From the NCBI GenBank assembly GCA_900708905.1, contig CAADRB010000016.1:1066357-1130356 (forward strand): 64,000 nt of DNA, written 5' to 3'. This document shows positions 37,581 to 49,500 of this stretch, piece after piece. Both the position numbers and the translations under genes were made by a program. The notes under the pieces were generated by a model. It made no database searches. It saw only the letters and a program-made list of their open reading frames with translations, and had not been told where the DNA came from. Source of the DNA: Hymenolepis diminuta (Eukaryota > Platyhelminthes > Cestoda > Cyclophyllidea > Hymenolepididae). The first letter of the stretch is position 1. Each line of letters begins with the position of its first letter.

Positions 37581-38047
37581 TATACCAACTGATAAACAGA
37601 ATCAGTAAGTTTCGACTAATTATATTATTAGCTAATATCTGGAAAAATGCTAAACATGTCGCTTAATGTTCGAAATTTGTTGAAGAAGGTAAGAGAAGGA
37701 TCAAGGATAAACTCCAGACCATCTGAGAACCTGAAAAGCTGAAATGTGGGTAAATTAATATGCGTCATCTCTTGTTAGGTAATCCGATCGTGGGAATTTT
37801 GATTTATCGTAACATACGAGGTTTATTTTCTGTGGGTGAAATTAAGGTCATGAAAGTAGATGCAACAGATTAAATATCCGAAATAAGCTTTCTCATTTTG
37901 TCAGGTAGCTGGAAGTGACATTTCTTCTAACTTAGAAATAATGATAACAAAAAGTATATAAAAATAGTAGAAGTCAAATATGGTCTCTTTTACTGATAAA
38001 GGACATAATCAGCAACTTTAATAATTTTGATGTTCAAGTTGCATGTT

Positions 38048-38110
38048 CGTCGGTGGCGTAACGGTCAGCTTGAACGTCTTTAAAGCCAACTCGAGCAGTT
38101 AAAACTGATC
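38048..38110 (+). repeat. SINE head fragment, plus orientation
   Basis: GTCGGTGGCGTAACGGTCAG with CTTTAAAGCCAACTCGAGC resembles the tRNA-like head. The body is absent or too diverged. It lies 170 bases before a longer copy in the same orientation. Confidence 0.45.
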
Positions 38111-38282
38111 AAGTGGAAGTTTGTTGTTAGAGGAGCCCTATTCTGAAATGGTTATTGGAAAAAGTTCCCTTTTGAACTTAATGACAGTCATAATGATTGG
38201 GTCTATCGATCTTTTCTGATTCATGCTCTTTTTCTTATCGTTAGAGAAAGGCAATATCATAAAATTGAAGTGCTGTAAGTCT

Positions 38283-38510
38283 TTCAGCGCGCTGGTGGAG
38301 CAGTGGTCAAAGTGCATGCCTTCAAAGTCAAAGGTTAAGGAGTTAACTCCTGTAGGTGTACAAACAGTAGTGTGTATGACCAACTCCCCTTGTGAAGTCT
38401 GGTTAACTGAATACGAGTTGGTAGAGTATTTCTCATAAGTGGGGCTCCAGGATACCTTCCCTCTACCTAAGTCAAGTGCTGTAAACACTTCTCTAAAGGG
38501 GTAGTAAGTG
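38283..38510 (+). repeat. SINE copy, plus orientation, near full length
   Basis: GCGCTGGTGGAGCAGTGGTC (A box), CTTCAAAGTCAAAGGTTAAG and GAGTTAACTCCTG (B-box region), ACTCCCCTTGTGAAG, AATACGAGTTGGTAGAG, TTCTCATAAGTGGGGCTCC and CTAAGTCAAGTGCTGTAAAC. Small open frames on both strands here are by-products of the repeat. Confidence 0.65.
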
Positions 38511-38689
38511 TTGTAGGAAACAGTTAGTCATTACCAAAATAACAAATGCTCTCGAATGAACTGTTGCTTTCAAAGTTTCCAGCCTTGGAAATATGCTTAA
38601 TTTCGCTAAAATTCATCCACAATACTGCATCGACTTAAATTCTATTTACTAACATCAAGCTTAATGAATTTTTTGATGAAATTTTACCG

Positions 38690-38825
38690 TTCTGTTATAA
38701 AATTCACGGCGAGGCAAAAATAAACTATTTTTATTGAAGGAAGACAACTGGAATCGGTTAACAGTAAGTAAGGGGAGGAAATCGAACAGCTGCTAAAATT
38801 AGTCAAGGTCAAATCACTGTCGGAT
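38690..38825 (-). repeat. Dispersed repeat family B, minus orientation, partial
   Basis: TTTTTATTGAAGGAAGACAA, GGTTAACAGTAAG, GGGGAGGAAATCGAACAG and TAGTCAAGGTCAAATCAC correspond to the start of the copies at 39001 and 45565. The rest is lost or diverged. Confidence 0.5.
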
Positions 38826-39000
38826 AGGTGCCATTGTTTACTATCAAAATAAACTGCCAACCTCTTATCAAAGATAAGGGTGATATAAGGATAGAGAGGC
38901 AGTTTAAGGGAAATGTATTTTTTACCCAGAAACAAAGTATGTAATCTGTAGGCTTGAGTCATATTTGTCTAGTAATTCTCAATGTCTATTATTAGTGGCT

Positions 39001-39290
39001 TCAGCAATAAAAGAAAATTTTAAAGTTTAAATGTGGGAAGTAACTGAAATCCATTAACAGAAAGTCTAATAAAGGATAGAAGGGAGGGGATCGAAAAGTT
39101 AATAGTGCTGTCAAGGTATGAAAGAGTCTCACTTCATTTGATTTTTGGATTCTGGTTGTACAATATTTATCAAATGCGTAGTTCGCGCTCCAACATTCAA
39201 ATTTTACGATTCGTCCCTTGGATTGAACCAAATGCTTGCCTACGATGTTCAATGCTTATTGGCCGGGTTTTTTATAATTGACTGAATATA
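39001..39290 (-). repeat. Dispersed repeat family B, minus orientation, with an 83-codon frame
   Basis: Nearly full copy: AGAAGGGAGGGGATCGAAAA, GTTGTACAATATTTATC, ATTCGTCCCTTGGATTGAAC and CCTACGATGTTCAATGC all recur in the 45 kb copies. The minus strand is open for 83 codons (39001-39252) and shares KYCTTR-I/V-QKS and IVG.HL.QS with the copy at 45565-45900. No known protein family is recognised. Confidence 0.7.
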
Positions 39291-39873
39291 TGAATCCCAG
39301 AGGCAGAAATCTTTGATAATATGTCGTCGATTTCAATTACCACTACATTAAATTGAACAGGTCCAGTTACCCAGAAGTGAGGAATTATAAATACGACAAT
39401 ATAACATATTCAATGAATAGCTAATAGAACGTTTTCGATGCCCTGAGTAAAGCTCAATTTACTTTGTAGACGAGGTTCATTCTCAAGGGAATCTATTTCT
39501 CAATTACTGTTATTACCTACTCATACCTATTATGAAGTCCCTTCTTTGTTCTATGGCTTGATTATCAAGTGCCTAATTAACTTAATAAAGGGAAAAAAGA
39601 GATCTTCGTTAAATCACAACAGTCTTTAAAGGATCACAAGAACCTAGGCGGTCACTGGAAATAATAACAGTAGGTGAAAAACATCAGTAAAGATCACTGA
39701 CTGAACTCAGTACTATTTAGAATAGAGATTAATTGCTAATGTTTAGAGAGTTTTTGTCATAGTAAGCAATTTTATTATGCTGTTATGAATAACGCCCAAA
39801 TGCGTTTGTCAATAATCGTTAACTCTGGACATGAAGAGACCATAACTTCGATAACAATGTATATATACATATA

Positions 39874-40880
39874 TAGGGTGCGTAAGGTATCTGAGGTCAC
39901 TAATATTTTTGTAATTTAAACTAACCCGATAATGATTAATATATTTTCGTATCAGAAGATCTCATGCCAGATACTACTAATAGCAAATGTTGCTCATCAA
40001 GACCTGGGACACAAGCCATACGCTCTTAGGCAAGGTCGTCAGCTTATTCCGACAAAAACAGCCCTAGAGAATCGTTTGTGTGCAAAACGACTTTTAAGCA
40101 GATTGAAGCACCCAGAAGAAAAGGAATGCCTTTGGTTTTTCCCCGACGAAATAAACTTCCACCAGGATGAAAAAGTTAATCGAAGAAGTGATAGATGGCT
40201 GGCTATGTGGGGGTGGGCGGATCCCGCTAAAGTTCCAACTCTCATGCATGCGCGCGAAGTTTTCACCAACAGTGGTGGTTTTCGGTGTTGTTAGGATTGA
40301 GGGGAAGGGGAGGGGGGGGGGAGGGAACATCATGACTAAACAGGTCCTTAGAGTCAATGCAGATGCAGATGCCTATGTGGAGACTCTTCAAACCATTGTT
40401 GTTAAGCCGCCTTGGATAGACGCCGTGGCCAGTGGAAGACTCTATGTCTTCCATCAAGATTCGCCTCCATCTCATAAAGCTCTTAAAATCCAGGATTGGA
40501 AGAATGACCGAGAATTTTCATCATGTCCCACCAAACTCATGGCCTCCTAACCACTCATCAGACCTTAATCCTTTAGATTATTACGTGTGGGGCGGGACGT
40601 CGTTGAAAAGGAAGTTAATGAGCATCCTCATAACACCAAATCCTCCTTTCTAATGGAAGCAATATCTCGAGCAATGGAGGACATGAATAAAGATCACCTG
40701 ATGAAAGCTCGCTTGTGTACTCGAATTGAGTGGGTGATAGAAGTGTTAAGATGATATATAGAATAAAACCTAGATTAATATTGTTTGTTTGTTTTGTTAA
40801 AAGAAAGTGAAAATTTCGACTAATAATAGTTTCACTTTCTATTTTTATAAAAGGCGTCTGAGGACACCTTACGCATCCTG
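39874..40880 (+). mobile_element. Decayed mariner-family DNA transposon, about 1.0 kb
   Basis: The left end TAGGGTGCGTAAGGTATC matches the reverse complement of the right end (CAGGATGCGTAAGGTGTC) at 15 of 18 positions, so these are terminal inverted repeats. TA dinucleotides at 39872-39873 and 40881-40882 fit the usual mariner target duplication. The interior carries a broken mariner transposase on the + strand. At about 1,007 bp the element is shorter than the usual 1.2-1.3 kb, and the missing part matches the absent N-terminal DNA-binding region. The copy is non-autonomous and old. It sits in a TA-rich stretch, as expected for TA-targeting elements. Confidence 0.9.
39950..40754 (+). pseudogene. 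Mariner transposase pseudogene (frameshifted, N-terminus missing)
   Basis: Four overlapping frame segments together cover the catalytic half of a mariner transposase: DLGHKPYALRQG and WFFPDEINF with KVNRRSDRWL (39990-40245), FSPTVVVFGVV then LRVNADA and YVFHQDSPPSHKA (about 40245-40500), ENFHH with WPPNHSSDLNPLDYYVW (about 40505-40590), and a tail with EHPHNTK and RIEWVIEV ending at TGA 40752-40754. The three catalytic aspartates are still readable: D of FPDE, D of HQDS at 40458-40460 and D of PLDYY at 40576-40578. At least three frameshifts occur. One is near 40245, one lies just after the second aspartate and one follows DYYVWGG. A G-run at 40301-40323 replaces part of the normal sequence. 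The N-terminal paired-like helix-turn-helix region (about the first 100 residues) is absent. It cannot encode an active enzyme. Confidence 0.9.
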
Positions 40881-40889
40881 TATATGACT

Positions 40890-41060
40890 TCATTCAGGTT
40901 CACATTCCAAAATTCAAATTTCATGCTTCGTCCCCTGGATTACTGAACACAACATCCAATGCTTATTTACCACTGCATTTCAATTTTTCCTTCCAATGTT
41001 GAGAAAGCAGAATAATCTTGCGCGATATTAAGATATAATATAGCAGAGCTGAGATAGCTG
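40890..41060 (-). repeat. Dispersed repeat family B, partial, beside the mariner right end
   Basis: CACATTCCAAAATTCAAATT, CTTCGTCCCCTGGATTAC, CATCCAATGCTTATT and, further on, TTGAGAAAGCAG match the distal half of the family, including sequence beyond the open frame seen at 45840-45950. The copy begins about 15 bases after the mariner terminal repeat. Confidence 0.6.
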
Positions 41061-42084
41061 AAATAATGTGAACTACCAGATTATAAACAGGAGTTTAACC
41101 CACTCTCTTATTTGCACATGCTTGTAGAGGCTTGGTGCCAAGTTTACACCCCAAAATCAGTGTGGGTTAGGGAAAGGGGGAGAGAAGGTAAATCACATGA
41201 GATGAAGCATATACACTCGCAAACGCAGATTTGTTATCCCAAAACTAAGTCGGCAGTGGGATCATGTTTTTAGAATAGAATTATATTTTCCATATAGAAA
41301 TAAGTGTTTTTTTTTACAACTAAATTGATTGAAATTATATATACTTGCAAGCTATAACAGTTTGTCTTCTTTCGTAAATTCTTAAAAAGACAGAGAGAAA
41401 CTAACTTTTCATTTTATAGTGGCAGATGAGGTGGCATAACCTACCATTCCATAAAACTAATTGCTTAATGAGGCGGAGAAGGACCCAGTCGTAATCCTAG
41501 AAGTCAAATCTTGAAATTTGAACTTTAGAATACCAGGATATGACACAGTGAACCAGCCACTTCAATTAATTACTTCTCTCGAAGGCCGAAAAAGCAACAT
41601 GATCTTAAGCAGCAGAACTTGAAGTGTTGAGTTCGTTCAAGGTGAATATTGTAGTTACCATACAAAGAAGAAGTAAAAATTTGAGGATTTCTTTCTCTGG
41701 ATATCGGGTTGCCTTTCGCACCTTCAGGATACCTGAGGAGGTTATTTCTGTTGGAGAATAGTTCTTAAGACAATTTGAGTACGCTTGCACAAATTTTCAA
41801 TAACGAAGTTCTGGATTCTCTTGTAACTTCATAACCAATTATTTTACAATATAGTTCTAAGTTTTCGGATGCCAAAAGGAAGCTAACGTCTGAAATTGCT
41901 TAAGTTTAAAGATCACGTGATTGTACCACTCCAATCTTCATTTTTCTTGGCATTTAGATGGTGCAAGCTAGGCTTTGCACCATTGAAATCAGCTGAAATT
42001 TTTAACTTAACCGAGATCACCTTCGGTTTTTCAAATCGCTCGGGACTCCCTTATAGAGCCTACAATTTTCTTGATAATTCCTAA

Positions 42085-42230
42085 CAATCTTTGGGTCGAT
42101 CTGAGCATGTTCTTCTGTAATGATCCACCATCATCTTTACATTCCAACATCTGGCTTCCCAAATTCTAGAACATTGAAATGTCTAGAGATCATTATAGAG
42201 AGTTACGTTTCAGGCATCGATAATTAAATC
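42085..42230 (+). repeat. Dispersed repeat family H, copy 1
   Basis: AACAATCTTTGGGTCGATCT, GTAATGATCCACCATCATC, TTTACATTCCAACATCTGG and AGAGAGTTACGTTTCAGGC align with 62155-62325. Confidence 0.4.
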
Positions 42231-43050
42231 TCGTGGATATTAAAGGAAAGCAAAGCTTGACAACTTAGTCTCTAGTTGGATGGGAGTTGTTTCATTAAGA
42301 CCTTTTCAATTTGAGATATCTGACAGTGTTGTATTTCCTTAAAGCTTAGTTTTAAAGGTTCCGAAGTAGAAAATTGCATCAACTTCAGCTTTATTTTTCA
42401 AGAACAAAGATTCACATGAAATCTCGTAGGTCCGATTTAGATTGAATTTAGCCAGTGAAATTGTGTTCAATTTAAGCGTCAATTTTAACTCGAGATCGAA
42501 AATCCGATAAATGCATTAGTGATACAATCTAATAACCACAAGAACATTAATTAATTTAGCGAAATTTTCAGTAAAGAGTACGAATGAGCATGCCAACATT
42601 TAATCCAGTTCGGTTGAGATAAAAATAGATTCATGTATTCAAAGTAATTCCTTAATTTCTGCTTTTATTTAAAGTGCTTCTAAGTCAACGGGCGTCAACA
42701 GACGTTTGCGAAAATAGCACAGATCGTGAAGGAAGATTTTTAACAAGAGAGTGTGATTATCCAAGATACTTGTTACCTTGACAGACATGCCATAAAAGGA
42801 AAGATCTAGCGCTCATTGTCAACTTTTTCCCACATTTTGCGGTAAAAGTGCATTAGGAAGTAGTACTTTATTGATTATTGATTTCGTGTCAAGCAGAGTG
42901 CAAGAAAAACAGAAAGAAGGAAATAATCGATTTTTACCACGTGTTTAGGGCTAAATTCATTTTTCATTATCTTTGACCATTAGCCACAAAACTTGAACAG
43001 CGGTTTTCTAAATCAAGAATGAACAGGATTAAGATCTGCAAGAGGTTGTA

Positions 43051-43096
43051 GAGGGAGGGAGGGAGGGAGGGATGGAGGGAGAGGGGGAGGGAGGGG
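43051..43096. repeat. (GGGA)n purine microsatellite
   Basis: About 46 bases of GGGA/GGGGA units, with many GGG runs separated by single A residues, a strong G-quadruplex type sequence on the + strand. Confidence 0.9.
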
Positions 43097-44011
43097 TAAC
43101 GAAATTATGGCCTTAAAAGGGGTCAGAAGATTAGTGGGCCAAAGAAGGGGGGAATACTTAGGATACACATAAAATGAACACAGTCGGCCGATGGTAAAGC
43201 TAATTTTTGACCGAGTCTAAAATGGTTATTTGGCTGACATTTGACTGAGTAAAACAGCCGGCCAAATGCATAGTTCAGACAGATACTACAGGTAACCCTC
43301 CCCCCTTTCGTCAGACATTTAGACGGGATTTATAATGTTTTGACGACGTTCAGTCCATTAAATTTGTCCGCGTATTTATTTTCACTTACTGACGAAGTTG
43401 TAGATACAACGAGGAAAAATATCACAGTTAATAAATGATATTTACAAAGTTGAAACGGGGTTATAAGAATGAAATCTGAATAATCACAACTGGTGATTTT
43501 GTCAGTTTTCATGATTCAAAAATGGCTAATCTGATTGCTTAACAGAGGTAACTTGGACGTAAGCTAGACCTCCCAATTCTCTCTTAAGATAAGTCCATTG
43601 AAAAATGGATCAAATCATGTTTCGACATTAAGATGTAAAGATTTCAATAATGCTTTTTTTCAAAGGGGAAGGGAAAGTGAAATTTTCCGATTCGTCTGCA
43701 ATTCACCTCTTTGTACTTAAACCAAAATGGTTTTCTCATGTATCTGAAGGTGTTGAGATTATTTTCAAGGCATTTAGGGGACACTGACCTTCGTGAACGA
43801 GGGTTTGAACTCGTATTTTCACAAATAATTTTTAGTCTGTTCGGTACCCAAAGAAATTTTACATGCGAAGTTTTAAGATTGATGCTGGTATCGCTCCCTG
43901 CTCCACTTCTGTAGTGTCTAGTAGATACAAACTGAGATTTACGTCTTTGGTACTAGCTTGAACTTTTTAACTTAGTGCTCATCCGAGATGAACATTTAAA
44001 TGCAGAAAACT

Positions 44012-44225
44012 GTCCAAGCCCATTATGGAAAGTATCAAAATAGTTGAATTGGATAGAGTGTAGATATTCTGGGGCCTATCTCACAATAAACCCACTCTCA
44101 TACACATCCCTCTTATGACGTTCGGTCACTCACATCACTGGATGTGCTCTGATGGACATTGATCTTATGATTTCTGGCTTGGGACACGTTGACCATTTAA
44201 AAATACCCGTCCAAATGTTGTCTTA
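44012..44225 (-). repeat. SINE copy, minus orientation
   Basis: CCAAGCCCATTATGGAAAG, GAATTGGATAGAGTG, GGGGCCTATCTCACAATAAA, CTGGATGTGCTCTGATGGAC, then ATTGATCTTATGATTTCTGG and ACGTTGACCATT at the head end. Confidence 0.6.
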
Positions 44226-44994
44226 ATTCGTCTGCTGCTTTTCTTCGGTCGCTTGCCCATTACGTTTGAGCTTCCCCTTGTTGTGCCTTGGACTCATCCT
44301 CGGCCTTGTTACCTTAGTCTGTCATAGTGAGCTTTGTTCTATTCTACCCATCCATGTTTTCGCCTTCTTTCCATGTTCTCTTCCAATGAAATTATGCTGC
44401 ACTTGTCTCCATTTATTTCCTAGCTTATCGTATTGAAGTCAGAGAGGTTTACGAAGGACGATGGCTTTAACTTACATGGTGAATATTAAACTCTTGTCTG
44501 CTCAATAAGTCATTTTATACAAAGAATTATTTGAAATTATATAATACTATTTAATATTTACAATTGTGTTTGGGAGACTTAGCAATGTAAATAAAGTTCA
44601 AGTCACACGATTAATAATCATGTGATTAAAGTATTTTTGCATTTTTTTTCTCGCCATAGAGCACTGTCATTCATGTCTGAATTTTGAAATAAGAATCCTG
44701 ATGCCAGGATTCCTCTCTCTTGAGTTCTTATGTCTAGCTTTGACAATTACTTTCTCAATCTCAGAAGTTAAAACAAAGTACTAGATTAACTACCGTAGAT
44801 TATATGGATTTTGACGCTTGTCAACGAATGACATTATTTAATCCCTTTACTCAAAAAGGTAAATAATCATTTAATACTCAACTAGTGGGCTATGAGATGT
44901 ATAATTCCGATATTGCGTTTATTGGAGGAAGAAAAGGAGAATTGGAGAGTACCTTTCAAGACGTTTTCCCTATAAAGCAATTGCTTTGTCACTA

Positions 44995-45270
44995 TTATTA
45001 TTCAAAGTTATTAAAAAATTACAATTTTCAATTGTCAGAATCAGCAGAAAGTCCAACAAATGAAAAAAAACTAGGGGATCAAAAAGGTGCCGAGATTGAC
45101 ACCAAGATATCAAAAAACCTTACTCCATTTGATTTTTAGGTTTGGGTTGTAAAATATTTACTGAATGGGTAGCTCACGTTTCAAGATTCAAATATAATGA
45201 CTTCCTTGGATTGCAGCAAATGATGTTCAGTTCTTATTAACCGGTTTTTAAATACGATAGAACACAAAAA
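44995..45270 (-). repeat. Dispersed repeat family B, minus orientation
   Basis: TACAATTTTCAATTGTCAG, GGGGATCAAAAAGGTGCCG, CATTTGATTTTTAGG, GTAGCTCACGTTTCAAG, CCTTGGATTGCAGCAAATG and ATTAACCGGTTTTTAAA. The frame that is open in two other copies has a TAA here, next to the KYFTT equivalent. Confidence 0.65.
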
Positions 45271-45564
45271 GAATATATAGCTGATCTGCTGGCGCGTAGT
45301 TCCTCTTATCTGAAGCAGACCCATCGCGGTTTTTGAGAGCATGACAGACCCTGCTAGGGCCCAAAGCCATTAATTAAGACTGACTGTTATTACCACTATC
45401 TCCGTGGTAATTGTTCTGCGTGATCCCAGTCATTCAGGAACAGTCATCCTAGTTCCTAAGTTCTATATAAAGCGAAGCGGTAGGAACCATCATTCAGCTA
45501 CTTTCATCATCAGTCTTTTATAATTCTGCTGAGGATAGACGATGATATTATTATATGCAATGAA

Positions 45565-45900
45565 ACAAAAAATTACAATTTTTTATTGAGGGAAGCAAGT
45601 AACACTAAATAACAATAAGTTTATCAAATAATAGGGAGGGGATCAAAAAGATGCCTAGAATAACGTTAAGGTTTCGTAAAATCTTACCGCATCTGATTTT
45701 TGCACTCGAGTTGTACAATATTTACTAAGTAGGCAGCTCACGTCCCAAAATTCAAAGTCCTTGATTCGCCCCCCGGATTGAAGCAAATGCATGCCTACGA
45801 TGTCCAGGTTTGACAAGTTGACAGGTTTTTTAATCATGATGGCCGGTTTGACCACTTCCAATTCATTTTCCCCCAAAAGGCTGAGAAGGGAAAACGATAT
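45565..45900 (-). repeat. Dispersed repeat family B, minus orientation, with a 73-codon frame
   Basis: TACAATTTTTTATTGAGGG, AGGGAGGGGATCAAAAAGAT, GTTGTACAATATTTACTAAG, CAGCTCACGTCCCAAAATTC and CCTACGATGTCCAGG. Minus-strand frame 45655-45876 shares KYCTTRVQKS, GRI and IVG with the copy at 39001. It lies about 300 bases from the copy at 44995-45270 in the same orientation. Confidence 0.7.
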
Positions 45901-47449
45901 TACATGATATTCAGCAGCTTACATTGCAGAAATAGGATAGCTCATAATTTCAATTTGGCAACCTCCGTAAGCCGTGTTCACTCAAGGTGGGTTGGAATTG
46001 CTGAAGCTTTTCGAATATTTGGATACTTAGAGGTTAGTTTTTTTGAAACTTGGCTTTAAAAAATAAAAGATATTTATTACCATATCCACACCAGTTATAC
46101 TTCATTTTTGCACAAATTTAAAACGTCTATTTCATAAGACAATTTTTCCCAAAAACAAATTATTTTTCAACTTAATACGAGTCAAGCTGAAAGATTCCCT
46201 TAGCTAATTTGTTTTATGCAATTTGTACATTCTGTACTTATAGAGAAACAGAAAGGTGGCTTCCTGTAAAGATCGTCAGACTTCTAAACGCTCAAGAACA
46301 AATCCAGTTATTCGTAAACAGTGAAGTTGATAGATCGATTATTCAAGTGTTGCATCATTATAAAAGAATATTCTCAGATCGATCCACAGGCTATCAAGAA
46401 TAGCCAGGCAAAATTCCATGCCACAGGTTCTATGATGAAGACCATGGCGGTTTAAGAAAATACATTCCGAATTTCAGATATGAATTCACGTTAAGTGTTT
46501 ATTCTCATATTTCATTGTTATAATTCGCGGAAATTATTACCGTTGATTCAAATCGTATGATAGGTTATTTTAGCATCATTTTCCTTCCTTGCTTAAAAGG
46601 TAAATATATCAACAATGCTTAGAAAAGTCTATTGTGCAATAGTGAATAATAAGCAAGGGAAAAAAACAACGCCTTCTTCTTGTCAGACGAAGAACGATTT
46701 TTTCGTAACACATTAATAATTCTTCCATTGTTTTCAGTCTCAAGTGTATTTGGCATATCCGCGCTCGATTGTTTTAGCATACTCGTTGGCAAGGTTATGG
46801 GAATCGTCTTTGGAATTCGTTTTGACAAGTGGTGCATTTCAATTGTTCATTTATCAGTACAGGAAAGATTGCTAGAATGAGAAATCTGGGAAAAACAAAG
46901 CTTGTGCCAAGTGTTTGGCAATGCTGTCTACTCTTCTAAACCTAGGGAGCTTTGCTATGCTTTAAATAACTTGGCTGAAGGGGGCAAGTTGCTCTTGAAA
47001 ATTATAAGAAAAAAAATCATGGGTCACTACTTAATTTATTAAATTGGTCAATATCGTGGACGTGAACTCGCTGAAGAATTTAGGGCTTAGGTCCTGAAAA
47101 TGAGAGAATTGAATAAATAATTTTATATAGGGAGGACATTGAGGAAGCAGCAATCATGTAAACAGTAAACTGGACGAAGAATCAGATGGGGAGTAAAGCA
47201 CAGAACGTAAAAATAGGATAATTGGAAAGAACAAAGATCAAATTAAAGGCCAAGGAATAACAGAAGTAGGTAACTAGCAAAGTGGATAAGCATATCACAA
47301 TAATAATTCTTACTGACTAGAATTAAGATTGGATGAACTCTGGTCAGTGAGCTCTGCAAAGATAGTATCAACTGCTTAAAATCATGCTTCGGTTTTCTTC
47401 GAGTTTCGAAAGAAGAAATGAATTAGAAAGGAAAGACTGGCCATCATAA

Positions 47450-47600
47450 TTAAATAACCCGTCAATAAGCACTGGAAATTGTGGAAAAGAATTAGATCCA
47501 AGGGACAAATTATGAATCTTGGATTTTGGAATATAAAGCAATGATCTGGCATTTAGTGAATATCCGATTTCGAAAAATAAATAAAATAGCTCTCTTTTGA
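47450..47600 (+). repeat. Dispersed repeat family B, plus orientation, diverged
   Basis: GGCCATCATAATTAAATAAC, CGTCAATAAGCACTGGAAAT, ATCCAAGGGACAAATTATG and GGATTTTGGAATATAAAGC match the beginning of the family read from the other strand. Stops interrupt the shared frame. Confidence 0.6.
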
Positions 47601-49359
47601 TTCCCTCCCTCTATCTATTATTGAACTTTATTTACCAAATTTCAGTTGCTTCCTCATAACGAAAGCTTGTAAAATATTTATGCGTTGCTGTGGGTTATAA
47701 AAACTTTTCTGATTTATCATTTGCTCCTACCCTTAATTTGATTAGTCACAAATAATAAACGCTTCCTCAAAATAGTAACTTTTATTTTAATGTATCAACA
47801 TTCTTTATTTCGTAACAATTAGAAGAATTCAATGACGAAATGAATTAAAGGTAGTTACCGACACTCAAAGAAGGTGAGATGGAGCAGAATTTAGCCTTTT
47901 TTATGCACGAAATACTAAACACCATATTTTTGATATGGGTTTTAATGATACCGTTGATGAAATACAAGAACTTTATTTCAATTATGATTGAGCAGTTGCA
48001 ATCGGTCCAAAAGCGTTTAAATTTAAACCATGGCTCCTATTGAATTTGTAAAGATAAAATCATTTGACAGCTGATGAGTGATGTGAGTAATAAAACATAA
48101 TCAACTTAGAAATCACAAATTAGCAGGTCTTTGTTTGAATTTTCTAGAATGATAAAGGTGAGGAGCCATCAATTGGAAGAGATTGCTGGTCTACGAGCTA
48201 GGGCGTGATATCTGCAACGCCATATTTTGTTTTAAATATAAATTTTCAATCGATTTTTACCATGTATCGAGTTTCAATTCCTAGATCGCGTAAACAAAGG
48301 TTATCGATCGATAAATTAACCTAAAGTGGAGTTAACCGAAAGCAGCAGGAATCCCAACTTGTTGCCCAATAGATCTTGTCAGGAACTGATTGATATCCCA
48401 ATTAATAGATATCCAAATCTATAAGCTGCAATTCACTTTGTAAATGCAGACTTAATCGGAAATATTTACCGGTAAATCAAATTTAGTTGTTATTGCTGTT
48501 GAAAGCATAAAGTAAGTGATATTTTCGATGATATTTTGTAGGCGATTGCGATTTGTTTTGTTGTTTATTTTGATTGATGTGACCATGCCCGTGTAAAAAG
48601 TACTGGATGCAGCCGATCTTGCTCCTCGGCAACTCCTTAATTTTGATTAACTTTCATCTTATGATAATATTTTCGATGTTTGGAAATCGGTAAAAGCATT
48701 TCTTTTGGTGCTTTAGTATCCAATATGAACTTCCGGTAACACAAACGGAGTTTTCTTCCAGAGAATCCGGAATATAACGATTTCAAAGCATTAGTTAAAA
48801 TGAATGGAAAATGCAAAGTTTGTAGGCAGAGAACAATAAACTGGCATTTAAATACAATTGATATCATCATCTTTCATTCTAACAGAATTAAAATTAATTA
48901 TCATATTTTGACAACACACATTATGTTTAAAGTAATTAAGAAATCTTTTTTTAAAATATACCCACGTTCGAAACAAAACAATAACATTGCAATTTATTAA
49001 TCACACAAACGCCTCTTGAAGAAGATGAAGAATGGAAGCTGAAAAGATCGAAGAATGACTAAGAAATATAAATGTGCTGCTTATAGAAAATGTATTTGGC
49101 CACTTTGAACGCTTTTGAGTGATTTTTGAAGTAAATAGAGGGAGATTAAAACAATACCATCTAATAAAAACCTTGCGTAAAAGACATTCAAGGCATAATT
49201 ATCTGCAAACTTTAAAGGAGGTAATAAGAAACTTTAATCATTTGGAATATTCGAGCGCACTTGAAACTGAAAAAAGACATCCTAACTCACATATACACGG
49301 TATTCATTGACCTTGGATTTAATTTAAAATGAAGGTTTGGTTTAGGTGGCGTTTTTCAA
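47601..49359. other. Non-coding sequence, nothing recognised
   Basis: AT-rich spacer. The short frames on both strands at 48640-49310 lack any family resemblance. Confidence 0.55.
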
Positions 49360-49500
49360 AACTTGTTTTGGAGAAGTAGCCACCTGGAGGCTCTAACTAA
49401 TACGCTTGGTCATCCTGCCCACTAGATGAGTATCGAACTCGTGATCTTGTAACTTTGCAAATGTGCGCAATTATTTCCTACAACCAGAAAGGCAGCTTGG
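49360..49500 (-). repeat. SINE copy, minus orientation, truncated
   Basis: CACCTGGAGGCTCTAAC, TTGGTCATCCTGCCCACTAG, GAGTATCGAACTCGTGATCT (B-box region) and AACTTTGCAAATGTGCGCAA follow the family order. Confidence 0.55.

Larger units (their letters stand above)
41061..44011. other. Non-coding sequence with family H and a GGGA tract
   Basis: Other than 42085-42230 and 43051-43096, no exon or RNA gene is seen. Confidence 0.55.

Noticed and set aside
39001..39252. Minus-strand frame as an annotated host gene
   Set aside because: It is within a dispersed repeat; another copy has a stop in the same frame. Reported as a finding only.
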